Of a DNA stretch of 64,000 bases, positions 43,661-54,559 are shown piece by piece. The stretch's first letter is position 1. Every line of letters starts with the position of its first letter. Where the stretch lies: the NCBI GenBank assembly GCA_963556145.1, contig OY744463.1, forward strand, positions 558,001 through 622,000. Reading direction: 5' to 3'. The position numbers and the translations under genes were made by a program. This DNA is from Hygrocybe punicea (Eukaryota; Basidiomycota; Agaricomycetes; Agaricales; Hygrophoraceae). Below the pieces are notes generated by a model, which searched no databases, had not been told where the DNA came from, and saw only the letters and a list, made by a program, of their open reading frames with translations.

Positions 43661-45308
43661 CCACCCAACAGGAATAACCCAGAGTTAATAAAGAGCTAAA
43701 TCCTTGTTCCTAAAGGACAACAAGGTAATTTCCCAATCAACGACGCACTCCAGAAACCCTTGGTGTGGATTTGTTCAAACACTTCCCACGCAAAACAGCG
43801 CTCACCTACCGGCCCTGGTACGTATCTAGATTCTACCTACATTGACATTGACTAATTCCATACCTTGCGAACATGCCCTGATGCGTCGACGTCATTCGCG
43901 AGGTGATAGGCACCAAGAAAGATGACGGGGCTCAAGACTCATCCCAGGCCCCCCACATACTGGTCGGCAATGAGCCAGAGCGCCCGAAGACAACCACCCC
44001 CATTCACCTTGTGTCCACCAGCCCACGCGTCCACCAGCCCACATGTCCAATGACACATCAGCTAGCTTTGTGCCCACCACCCCCATTCACCTCACGTCCA
44101 CCAGCCCATGCATCCACCGGCCCACGCATCCAACGACGCATCACCCAGCTTTGTGCCCACCCACCAACTCCACTGCACCGGGCCCGCACCCACACCCATT
44201 CCACCTCGTGCTCATACGGCATGCGTCAATTGACACATGTCCAGTGTCATGAGGTCAAAGGGTGTGCATGTCCGGTGTCACGAGTGTGAGACCCGTGGGT
44301 TACCCACTACGGGTACAGGTACGGGTCGGGTACGGTGGAGAGGTACCGAGGTACCTCTCCGGGGGCTCACGCAGGACTCGAGGTGGAAGTCGACTGGATA
44401 GGAAGGATGAGACTGACTACTACATCAGGAACTGCTACTGACTAAGGGACTGGTCACGTGATCTACCACTACAACGGGTAGGAAAAAAAGACCCAGCACA
44501 AAACCCGTACCCGCGGTGATGGGTACAGGTATTCATGGGTATGGGTACGGGTATCCCCAAAAGTACACGGGGGTTACCCGTGCAATACACTAACCCCCGG
44601 GGCCAGCTGTTTACTGACTTGGACCTGGCCCTTGAGTCTAGGGCCAGAGGGTCATGGCCCTGCCCTCAGACAGTGTATTAGCCAATGAGTCTCACAGAAA
44701 TTGAAAGCTTGGACTCACAAGAGTGAGTGCCCACTGGTGCATCATGAAGGGCATGAGAGTGAGCCGGTAGTTGTCTTCACAAATGAAGACATAGTACCTG
44801 GGTTCATTATCACTCCCATACTTCTTTTCTAACATGTGGCAGAACTGGGCAAGGGCAATCTCCAATGGTGTAGCTCCCTGTGGTGTAGCTGCAGGATGAA
44901 TGACCTGTGTACTGGGACTGACATTATCAACAGTGGCATTAGGCTATATGATAACAATGTTAGGCGTCATATGGAGTCTAAAGCTTTCATGTACATCAAG
45001 CAGTCATCACTTCTTGACATCTTCAAAGTCTACGATAATATTGACTTTCATGTAACAATGCTCATTGATTTTTGATACAAGCTCCTTGTACTCTGATTCC
45101 TTTTCTACATCTAATGCATCTGCTGGTGCAGCTACTATCAACAATCTTGCTGTAGTCTGGCATGATCTCCTTCGCTCTCTGCTACAAAACCAAACTATCT
45201 ATGCACATGACCCAGATCACATGACTGTACTGTTCTCCCTACCGCTTTCCTGAAAACAAACTTAGCCTGTTGATCTTGACACATACAATGGCAGATAGTT
45301 ATGCTCGT
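43661..45308. other. unassigned, partly CpG-rich
   Basis: At 44285-44600 GGGTAC-rich stretches surround a 90-bp TG...CA segment (44384-44473) that resembles the LTR of element A (tggaagt start, ctgactaag, cacgtgat, ccactaca end). The caattgacacatg motif at 44226 also occurs in the hAT elements. No coding sequence was recognised. Confidence 0.35.
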
Positions 45309-45312
45309 CCGG

Positions 45313-46212
45313 TGTAAATGCGGGTTCTTGGTGGCTTCGGAACTATATAAAGATAAAATAAAGATCCTAACCAGTGGGTGTCAGCGTAGAAGTGACTGGA
45401 TAAATCAGTGTCGGGAATAGTAGTAAAAAAAAGGGAATGTTAGTAAAAGTAAAGCCGCCGCGTAAAACTGGACTAATAATGACGGATCCGGCGATGAACG
45501 GAGTGAAAACAGACAAATAATAAAGAACCCGACGATGTCGAGTACGGCGGGTCGGGTCGGGTCGGGTCGGGTCGGGTCAGGTCGGGTCAGGTCGGAAACT
45601 ATGAACAAATATACAGGAACAGTGATAAAGACAACGAGGTGAAGTATAAAAGCTAAGGGTCTACGAGGACAAGCATTTGAAGTGATTAAAATGATTCTGA
45701 CTATGAGGGAAACGGGGACTAAGGGTATCTTTTTTTTGTACGGTTGTCGGGACCGTTTTTATAGTACAGGAGTGTGTAGCTACTTTCGGACATGTCCATT
45801 TCAGCCGATAGAAACTACAAAGAAAAGATGGAAAGGGGATGTGGAAAGGGGGGTTGCAAAGCGACAATGACAGGAACATGGAGGGGAAAACGAATATCCA
45901 TGAAAAAGATGGAAAATGTCCTACATATCTCCGAAAGGATGACGGGATGCATAAATATGGTAAGTCCGAAGTCAGGGATTGAGTCCGATGAGATCCATCT
46001 TCTAGAATTGGAACTCCGAGGCGTTTGGGGCTGCCAGATTTGGTCCGAAAGCGGCTGTGACGAAGCGGCATACATCGGGTTACGTCGGTCACATCGGGTC
46101 ACATCACGTCGGGTTACGTCGGGTTCAAATGCGAGTTGAATGGAGGCAGCGGGTTTGTCTGGATTCGTGATATATCGACGATACGGTCTCAGAGGGATGT
46201 CGACCCTCTACA
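45313..46212 (-). repeat. 3' LTR of element C
   Basis: On the plus strand TGTAAATGCGGG...CCCTCTACA. Contains a (gggtc)n run at about 45549-45595. Confidence 0.9.
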
Positions 46213-46779
46213 TCTCCAGGGTACTTTAAATGAAGACCACCCTTGGTCGACACTACGTGGACTCGGGATGTGGATGCGTGAGATGAAGCCGATGCAGTGG
46301 TCATGAAAGCGGGTTCGACAGGATGAGGCAGGTCGTGGATGACACGAACGGGGACAGCGGATCGTGACTAGTGGAGCTCAATGGACGGTCAGAGGCCGAG
46401 AGCGGCGAATGGGGAATGAAATGAGTGAAGCCAGTGTCGAGAAAAAAAAGGAAACAAAGTACATAAAACTGGCGAGAAAAGAAACTATGATGACAATAAC
46501 CAAGCAGAAACGAAACGAGAGGTGGAAAACTAGAAAAGTGAAACAAAGGCAGCGGAAATGCAAAATAGAGAAAGAGAAACAAATATCGGAGATCGGGAAG
46601 GAAGGGAAGCAATAGAAATAAAGTCGGAATGAAATCAAACTTGAAATGGAATTGGGGGCGGGTGACGGAAACGGAGAAGGCATGAGCGGAAATGACAGTG
46701 GATGACAAAATGATATAGTCGGGTCGAGTTAGGGTCGGCGGCTTTTGTGGCTGTGTCAACGGGTGGCGGAAACGGTGGC

Positions 46780-47340
46780 ATAGGGGTAGACATGATATGA
46801 CAATGGTGGAGGTTCAATACAATATGACGAAAACGGAGGTTCAATGGACGACGACGGAGGTTTGATATACGATGGCGGAGGTTTGATACGATATGACGAA
46901 AACGGAGGTTTGATGGATGACGACAGAGGTTCGATATACGATGGCGGAGGTTCGATATGTCAATACTAATATGGGGGCGATAATCAATGGATGTGAAATC
47001 AGCCTCATACTAGGCGGTTCAGCACCAGCTTGGACCCGTGGGGAAGCATGGAACTGAAATATAAAGTCAGGTGGGTTGGGAATCGAAGCCGAGACAGGGA
47101 ACGTTGTGTCTGGGTCGAAACGGTGGCGGAAATGGTGGGTCATGGAAAGCGGAGAGCGATGTCAATGGGTGGAATGCGGGTGCGTGAGCGGATGAGTCGG
47201 GTGCGTGGGGAATGAGTGAAGCGGTGCATCGGGTTCGTAAGCGGGTGCGGCGGGTTCGTAAACGGGTTCGCTGGGTGCAACGGATTCGTAAGCGGGTGTG
47301 TCGGGTGGATTATGCGGGTGCCGGGTGTGTCGGGAATGAG
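46780..47340. repeat. short diverged tandem repeats in element C interior
   Basis: 46795-46960 repeats ggaggttcaata/ggaggtttgatat with acgatggc or atgacgaaaac between. 47215-47335 repeats cgggttcgtaag/cgggtgcg. Non-coding. Confidence 0.7.
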
Positions 47341-47364
47341 TTATTTCTTTTATCTTTCTTTTTA

Positions 47365-48167
47365 CAGCCGTTTGCATAAATAATGGCACTTTTTGAAAAT
47401 TTTTGAATCAATAGAATAATATGGACTTAGAAAGATTTTCTGTGCTCAATCCTGTATCTCATGAAATACTGCACAGATTGACATGGTTACAGAGGGAAAG
47501 TTGTACTATTTTCTAAGGGCTATCAGCTCCAGTAATTACATTTGGACTATATTTAGTATATGATGAGTGGTGAATGAAATAAACAGGTAATGTAGTATTT
47601 TTGACACCCAATATGATATTGTCAAATTGTGGCATCAAATGAGCTCCTATGAACAAGATTGTAGGGAGAAAATTGTTCAGTTTTTCAAGGGCTAGAAGCT
47701 CATATACCGTATTTTTCTTCATTTTTGTCCTTTCAGCCAATTTTACATCGTTACCATGTTCATTCATATTGGGCTTGAAATAGTATAAGACTCATAATTA
47801 TTGGCTGAAAGGACAAAAATGAAGAAAAATACGGTATATGAGCTTCTAGCCCTTGAAAAACTGAACAATTTTCTCCCTACAATCTTGTTCATAGGAGCTC
47901 ATTTGATGCCATAATTTGACAATATCAATTTGGATGTCAAAAAACACCAGTTTACCTTCTATTTCACCCACAACTCACCATACACTAAATATTGTCTAAA
48001 TGTAATTACAGGAGTAGATAGCCCTTAAGAAATGGTACAACTTTCCCTCTATAACCATCTTAATCCATGCAGTACTTCATGAGATACACAACAGAGCACT
48101 CAAAATTCTTCTAAGTCCACTTTTCTCAATTGATGCAATTTACTGCCATATTCAATGCAAACGACTG
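47365..48167. mobile_element. 803-bp mariner-type palindrome (MITE) in element C
   Basis: CAGCCGTTTGCAT at 47365 and ATGCAAACGACTG to 48167, with TA on both sides (47363-47364 and 48168-48169). The arms of about 370 bp are inverted copies: the inner part (ttggctgaaaggacaaaaat through ctcatttgatgcc) is nearly perfect, the outer part more diverged. Its ends resemble those of the 52144-52731 element. Confidence 0.85.
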
Positions 48168-48667
48168 TAACTATGATGTTTTTCTTTCTTTTTCTTTATT
48201 TAATCTATCTATGTATATAATTCTTATGCCGATGGACGGTGATGGGGTTTTCGTAGGGTCGGGTTCGGTGGGTACGGGAGTGCGAATGTGGCGGGTACGG
48301 GTCGTGAAACCAGAACCGGAACCAGATGCTCGAATCGAGCACCGGTGCTCGAATTGAGCCGGAACCGGGACCAGATGCCGCGGAATCGTTGGGAACACGT
48401 CCGGGTTCGTAGTCGGGTGCTGTGATGCGAGTCGCGGATCCGGAACCGGAAGCCGATGTAGCGGATTGGTCGAGAACGGGTGGTCGGGTGTGGTGACTAG
48501 ACACGGGTGTCGGTTCTGTGGCGGGTTCATACAGTGACGACGTTGGGCTCTGTTAGATCGCAGACGGGTACGGCGGGTCACGGGAGGGCGTTCAGGCGTG
48601 CTTCGGGTGCCGTCGACACGTTTTGGAGCGTTCCGGGTGGTGGATCCGACAACGGAGGTGTCTTTGA

Positions 48668-50386
48668 CTAGCGGAGGGACTCGATTTCGGGGCTATGGAG
48701 GCGAACATGGGGCTGCGTGGGGTCGACCGTGGCTACGTAGGGCCGTTCACGGTGGCGAGAGGTCGAGGGAGCGGTAAACGGGTGGTCGGGTGTGGCGGTA
48801 TGGCATAGGGCGACGTTGGGAGACGGAGGCGGATGACTTGGGCGGATACGATGGGACGTGGTGTTGCGTGACGTGGATCGTGGTTGTGTGAGGTCATTTG
48901 AGGGTGCAAGAGGACAGGGAATGGGAAACGGGTGATCGAGGTTGGAGACGGGGGCAGATGACGTGGGCGGATGAGACGACGTAATACGAGTGGCGTTTTC
49001 GTGATGCTTTCGTGGCGGATAGATGCGTGGGGATTTGACAAGGGTGCGTCGGGTATCGGGTTTGGGCGGCCGGTGGTCACGGTTTTGCGGGTGCAACTCA
49101 ACGGGGGCATCGTTTTGGGCTTGCGAATGGACTTTGAGGGGCGTCGTGGGGCTGGCCGAGGGCGTAGGTGGTCGAAGGGGAGTGGACAAGGACGGGGACG
49201 GCTGGGAGTCGAGAATGGAGGTCGACGGGGGGTGATGTGGCCGCTTGCATGGGACGACGAGGGACGAGAGCGCAGTTGTTTGGGACAGGTGAGGGCCATC
49301 CAGAGGTACGGGGGCGTGAACGAGAGCGTGGGGGTGGTTGTACGCGGCAGTTGTTGGCCTCGGATGGTGGGTATGATGTCGAGTGACGTGGCATGTTGTT
49401 GATGGCTCGAGGGCGGCGAGGACTACTTGTACGGCATCACGATGGATGATGTGTGGTCCTGGGATGCGGTACAAGGCAGCGGGTGGCTCAACGGATGCGT
49501 GAGGGGCCGGGGAAGTCGTATAGGCGGGTGCATGGGACGGGTTGGTATGGGACACGCGCGGGGCCCCGATAACGGCAGGGGAGGGGCTGGTACGGACTTG
49601 CGAGGTACGCTGAGGGGTTATGGGAGGTTGTACGAAGCAGCGGGTGGTTCAATGAATACGTGAACGGCGGGGATGTCGAGTACGCAGGGGCATGAGAAGG
49701 ATGACGTGGCATGACGTTGGAGGCTCGATAATGGCGAGGACGGCTCATGAGGGCTCGCGACTGTCGTCGTGGGGCTGTAGTACGGTGTTGAGGGCTGGAA
49801 CGCGGCGGGGCTGTTTGCACAAACTCATGAGAGACGCTGACGCGGTTTGCTGGTAACTTCGCAGGCTCAGACAATGGGGGCGTGCGATGGTGCATGTCTG
49901 GGGACGGGGGGCGTAGACGCGGATGGCTGGCAATTTGGACACGAAACGGGGGCTTACGCGCTAGGACTGGTCGAGAACGGAGTTTTGCTGAATGCTGACG
50001 TAGTTTTCTTGGGACGGCGGGCTCGGACGATGGGGCGTGTCAGGGCTTGTATCCGGAGACAACCACGAGTCCGTAGACGTGAATGGCTGGCCATACGGGG
50101 GCGAAGCGGGAGCGGGTGTGCTGGGACACGTCAAAAACGCCATATAGACGCGTTTTTCTTGCTTGGCAACCGCAGAGATGGCGAGGACGGGTATACCTGG
50201 AGGTGCACAGGCTAAACCTGTTGCACGGCGCGTGTTTTCCGTCTGCTTCGTGGATCCGTTCTTCCCTGTTTCGTGCGTGACGTGTGAGTGACGTTTCCTG
50301 TTGTGCGGGTCGTTGGGGCTGTTTTGGGGGCTTTCCGATCGCGGTTTTTTGACGGGTATCGGTGGGGATTGGGATTCCGAGTGCAT
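48668..50386 (-). other. low-complexity Pro/His/Ser-rich frames, not accepted as genes
   Basis: Overlapping long minus-strand frames (295, 135 and 141 codons) in three phases come from CpG- and G-rich, stop-poor sequence. None shows a capsid, zinc-knuckle or enzyme motif. Confidence 0.5.
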
Positions 50387-50763
50387 TGGGGGTCTATAAG
50401 CGAGTGTGGGTGGTGGATGTGACGAAGTTCGAGACGTCGAGTTGATAAACGCGGGTGTGTCGGGTTGTGGCTGTGTAAGTTTCCTAAAGTGGAAGCCGTT
50501 GGGTCAGAACGGTACAAGGACAGATTCGAAGTCATTACTGAAACTGAACAATTGTGGTCGTAAAAGGGGAGAAAATAGTAATAAAACCAAACACTAATGA
50601 TGGTGCAATAGTTGGCAATTGGATTGTCAAGGCATCGGATGTCGGATGTAAAGAGGTCGGGTAACGGGAGTCGGATGTGTAGAGTGCTGCGGCAAGGGTT
50701 ATTTCGAGATGACGAAAGGAAAGTGTAGGGTTATGGAATGAATGAATGATGACACTGAATTAT

Positions 50764-50780
50764 CCTCGCGGTGGGCTCCA
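50764..50780 (-). promoter_or_regulatory. primer-binding site of element C
   Basis: On the minus strand TGGAGCCCACCGCGAGG, 2 nt after the 5' LTR. It differs at one base from the primer site of element B. Confidence 0.7.
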
Positions 50781-50782
50781 GA

Positions 50783-51682
50783 TGTAGATGCGGGTTCTTG
50801 GTGGCTTCGGAACTATATAAAGATAAAATAAAGATCCTAACCAGTGGGTGTCAGCGTAGAAGTGACTGGATACATCAGTGTCGGGAATAGTAGTAAAAAA
50901 AAGGGAATGTTAGTAAAAGTAAAGCCGCCGCGTAAAACTGGACTAATAATGACGGATCCAGCGATGAACGGAGTGAAAACAGACAAATAATAAAGAACCC
51001 GACGATGTCGAGTACGGCGGGTCGGGTCGGGTCGGGTCGGGTCGGGTCAGGTCGGGTCAGGTCGGAAACTATGAACAAATATACAGGAACAGTGATAAAG
51101 ACAACGAGGTGAAGTATAAAAGCTAAGGGTCTACGAGGACAAGCATTTGAAGTGATTAAAATGATTCTGACTATGAGGGAAACGGGGACTAAGGGTATCT
51201 TTTTTTTGTACGGTTGTCGGGACCGTTTTTATAGTACAGGAGTGTGTAGCTACTTTCGGACATGTCCATTTCAGCCGATAGAAACTACAAAGAAAAGATG
51301 GAAAGGGGATGTGGAAAGGGGGGTTGCAAAGCGACAATGACAGGAACATGGAGGGGAAAACGAATATCCATGAAAAAGATGGAAAATGTCCTACATATCT
51401 CCGAAAGGATGACGGGATGCATAAATATGGTAAGTCCGAAGTCGGGGATTGAGTCCGATGAGATCCATCTTCTAGAATTGGAACTCCGAGGCGTTTGGGG
51501 CTGCCAGATTTGGTCCGAAAGCGGCTGTGACGAAGTGGCATACATCGGGTTATGTCGGTCACATCGGGTCACATCACGTCGGGTTACGTTGGGTTCAAAT
51601 GCGAGTTGAATGGAGGCAGCGGGTTCGTCCGGATTCGTGATATATCGACGATACGGTCTCAGAGGGACGTCAACCCTCTACA
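50783..51682 (-). repeat. 5' LTR of element C
   Basis: Direct copy of 45313-46212 with about 1 percent divergence. On the element's sense strand it begins TGTAGAGG, the same eight bases as the LTR of element B. Confidence 0.9.
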
Positions 51683-51686
51683 CCGG

Positions 51687-52085
51687 GATGGTGGTATTTG
51701 AATTTGTAAATATGTTGAGCAGACACCATCCACTGTGTTTCACCAAACCATGCAAGGATAGCTTGCATGAAAGGCATGTAGTTGGACACCAGGCACATAA
51801 AAGTGAGTTCCTGGCTGTGAATATCTCATTTGGATTTGATCGCTGCCTGCTTGCCAATCTTTGGGACTGCCGGCGTGTGACATATAAGCTGTAGTGAGAA
51901 CTTCATGCACAATTCCTCCTCATCTGAGGAAGAATCAGAGTCTGTCATAGTTGTCGACTATAAGAAATTGCTCTCAAAATTGCAACATATAGGCCATTGG
52001 AACTCAGACAGCAAGTTGACAGCAGCGGAGTTGCGCCACCTTGATTTTTTTCTTACTTTTCCGCGTCGTTTTTTGAAATCAGCTG
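51687..52085. other. right remainder of the mariner-type element
   Basis: It includes an 87-codon plus-strand frame from 51905 (MHNSSSSEEESESVIVVDYK) that runs through the inverted terminal repeat, so it is doubtful as a gene. It ends in the mariner right terminus. Confidence 0.35.
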
Positions 52086-52143
52086 TAAACAATCTTAATA
52101 TTTTTATTTTTATTTTTACCTTATATAAATCGAATTATTATTA

Positions 52144-52731
52144 CAGCCGATTTGGAAATGGATGACCAAATGAACTTTTTTTTTTTTGTAACTTCTTTTT
52201 TTTTGTAACTTTTCTTTTTTTGAGAGCAGCAACCACCGGGCCAGCTGTATTACCATAACCGTTCATATCATGTGACACCAAGAGAATTGCTGAAATCACA
52301 TAGAAATTCAAGTTATAAATTCATTGAGGGACATATGAGAAATGTGAAGCCTATAAAAATTGGAATGTGGCTAGGTGAAGGGCTAAATTATTTTTTGGTG
52401 GTGTAATAAATATTTTTGGTGCCAATTTCAGGCCACAAGTCATGTTTTGGACACCAAAAATCTATGTCATCCTTGAATACACCACCAAAAAATAATTTAA
52501 ACTTATTCAGCCCTTCATCTAGCCACATTCCAATTTTCATAGGCTTCACATTTCTCATATGTCCCTCAATGAATTTATAACTTGAATTTCTATGTGATTT
52601 CAGCAATTCTCTTGGTGTCACATGACATGAACGGTTATGGTAATACAGCTGGCCCGGTGGTTGCCGCTCTCAAAAAAAAAAGTTACAAAAAAAAAAAAAG
52701 TTGATTTGGTCATCCATTTCCGAATCGGCTG
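52144..52731. mobile_element. 588-bp mariner-type palindrome flanked by a 48-bp direct repeat
   Basis: CAGCCGATTTGGAAATGG at 52144 mirrors CCATTTCCGAATCGGCTG to 52731, with TA outside. The arms of about 270 bp are inverted copies, including gagagcagcaaccaccgggc and ttggtgtcacatga. Unusually, the host sequence on both sides is an exact 48-bp direct repeat (52096-52143 and 52732-52779), far longer than the TA a mariner insertion makes. Confidence 0.82.
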
Positions 52732-53151
52732 TAATATTTTTATTTTTATTTTTACCTTATATAAATCGAATTATTATTAATAAGCCAATAAGTCAAATTA
52801 AGCCAAACCCCGTTTTACTGATGTATCAAAGGGATGATGGGCCTATTTGAAAGTTGAAGCACCCTGGATGTTCACGCTGGAAATACGGTGGTAAGATCGA
52901 ACGGCAGGAAGTAAACTGACTGCGTGCCCAAAGGTAGTTCGCGACTGGTGGGAGACATGCTGCGATGACAGCGGGTTCGTTTTCGAAATTTAAAATTGTT
53001 TAATTTTCCAATTCGACACAGCCCGGGCCCTCGCCATGAGTTTAAAGGCATCAGCACTCTCTCAAATTCCCCCAGAGCTGGTCTCCCACACACACAACAC
53101 ACAATTCACGACACTCACGACACTCACGACAACACTCACCCCATCTCAACC

Positions 53152-54052
53152 ATGCGTATCCCTTTGCTCTTCGCTGTCCTCGCCGCTGCCTTCACTTCTG
53201 TGACGCTCACAGTCTCTGCTCCCCTCCCGGTAAGCCGCAGCTATCCGTTTCAGAATCCTTTCAGGCTGATCTTCACTTCCCATGCCATGCAGGTTAGAGA
53301 CAGCCAGATTGTTGACTACTTGCGAAGGAGGTTCGTCGTACCTTCAACATCTAGCTAGACATACCTTCCTCCAACATTCGCTAACGTTCTGACAAATACA
53401 AACCGCCAACTACAGCATCCCACCCTCGACGAAGCGGATCTTGTACAAATTGGATGTAAGCAGCATGTATTCCTGGATATGAAAACCGAGGGCTCAATCC
53501 CACCTACTTACCCACTATTTACTTTGTAGAGGAGATCGACGGTAACACTCACTATAAACTCAAAATGTTTCCCTCTCACGTTTTCCTTCACAGAAACGCA
53601 AGCAGACGAAGGCCTCCCAGAATCCACCCCAATCAGACACCTCCACTGTTCCAGCCCCGCCTGCCGACACCCCGGGTACGGGTCTGCAGGCTCAGACGAC
53701 TCAGGGTCGGACCCGAAGAAAACGCAGGAATCCACATCAGAGATCTCCACCCCAATCAGAGAATCCACCCCAATCAGAGAATCCACCCAAATCAGAGATC
53801 TCCACTATTCGATTCCCGTCTTTCGATACTCCGGGTGCGGGTCCGCAGGCTCAGACGGCTCAGGGTCAGACTCAGCAGGCTCTCCAGGGTCAGGCTCCCC
53901 AGGGTCAGACTCCTCCACAGCCTGAGGGTCAGACTGAGCAGGCTCCGCCGGATCCAGGTCAGGATCAGACTCAGTTGGACCCAGCAGGCTCTACAGGGGG
54001 CAGGAGATCGCGGAGCTTGTTCGGGAGCGGAACAGGACCAAACATCAAGTAG
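53152..54052 (+). CDS. secreted Gln/Pro-repeat protein
   Basis: Exons 53152-53229, 53293-53330, 53416-53455, 53530-53541 and 53594-54052 join in frame (208 aa). The 12-nt exon is the least certain. The first exon is a signal peptide (MRIPLLFAVLAAAFTSVTLT then VSAPLP). The mature part has basic patches (RRSTKRKQTK, GRTRRKRR) that could be Kex2 sites. It continues with NPPQSENPPQSENPP repeats, a PxxDTPGxGxQAQT block present twice, and a run of Gln-Gly-Gln-like pentapeptides (GQTQQ, GQAPQ, GQTPP). There is no catalytic domain. The layout resembles small secreted fungal proteins of the effector or Kex2-processed repeat type; function unknown. Confidence 0.7.
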
Positions 54053-54559
54053 GGCATTGATATTGCGGTGGAAGGGAGCTGTGGTGTGTTAACTGAGGTC
54101 CTTGACTAGAAAAGCATTGACATGATCAATATAATGTCAAGTGAACTGAATTGGTCAAACCAACCTTCAGAATTGCAGAATTGATTTGATATGAATAGTT
54201 GAAATTCAAGGTTGAAGACATAATGGGCGCGCAAGCCGTGTGTAGCGTTCAACAAGAGATAGTATTGTCCCCAGCAAAGGTCTGATAGCGACCAGAACAG
54301 TGATTTACGACCCTTACAATCCAGATGGTAGTGCCAGGAGCCTGTTTGTGGACCGAAAACACATCTTTTTTGATTTGTGCTTTCGGTCCCACATACAAGC
54401 TACAGTCACGTATATCCAAAATGCTTTGTGCACAAGCAAAGCATACCACGACGTAGGCTTCATGATTTGTTTCCCGGTTGCACCCTACAACTTTAAAAGT
54501 GTACAATGAAGAAGGAACCATTCCGGTACCTCCCCGACACCTATGTGGGAAAAGTGGGA
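54053..54559. other. intergenic; short ORFs only
   Basis: A 90-codon minus-strand frame (54521-54249) and a plus-strand frame (54300-54509) overlap, and neither has a recognised motif. This may contain a degraded small secreted protein gene. Confidence 0.3.

Larger units (their letters stand above)
45313..51682 (-). mobile_element. LTR retroelement C (large, non-coding interior)
   Basis: Two 900-bp LTRs (45313-46212 and 50783-51682) differ at about 11 positions by my count. CCGG flanks both outer ends (45309-45312 and 51683-51686). The primer site lies 2 nt inside the right-hand LTR on the minus strand, so the element is in minus orientation. The 4.6-kb interior has no gag or pol motifs; minus-strand frames are Pro/His/Ser-rich low complexity. 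This fits a LARD-type element mobilised in trans. A mariner-type palindrome (47365-48167) is inserted within it. Confidence 0.85.
41096..52085 (+). mobile_element. Tc1/mariner-type element expanded by nested insertions
   Basis: CAGCTGATTTTAAAATGATG at 41096 and its inverted counterpart ending CAAAA-type sequence then CAGCTG at 52085 match for about 60 bp each, including cggaaaagtaagaaaaaaat and gtggcgcaactc. TA lies outside both (41094-41095 and 52086-52087). The left end is followed at once by a mariner-type transposase. The two ends are 11 kb apart because LTR element C and further repeats have landed inside. That the two ends belong to one insertion is inferred from their match and orientation. 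Confidence 0.7.

Noticed and set aside
45549..45595. (gggtc)n tract as a possible telomere or G-quadruplex regulator
   Set aside because: A short simple repeat inside an LTR, present identically in both LTR copies; nothing else supports a telomere.
48668..49555. 295-codon Pro/His-rich ORF in LTR element C
   Set aside because: Low complexity, overlaps similarly long frames in other phases, no capsid or zinc-knuckle motif; treated as non-coding interior.
51905..52165. 87-codon ORF beginning MHNSSSSEEESES as a gene
   Set aside because: It reads through the mariner terminal inverted repeat and into AT-rich flank; no family recognised.
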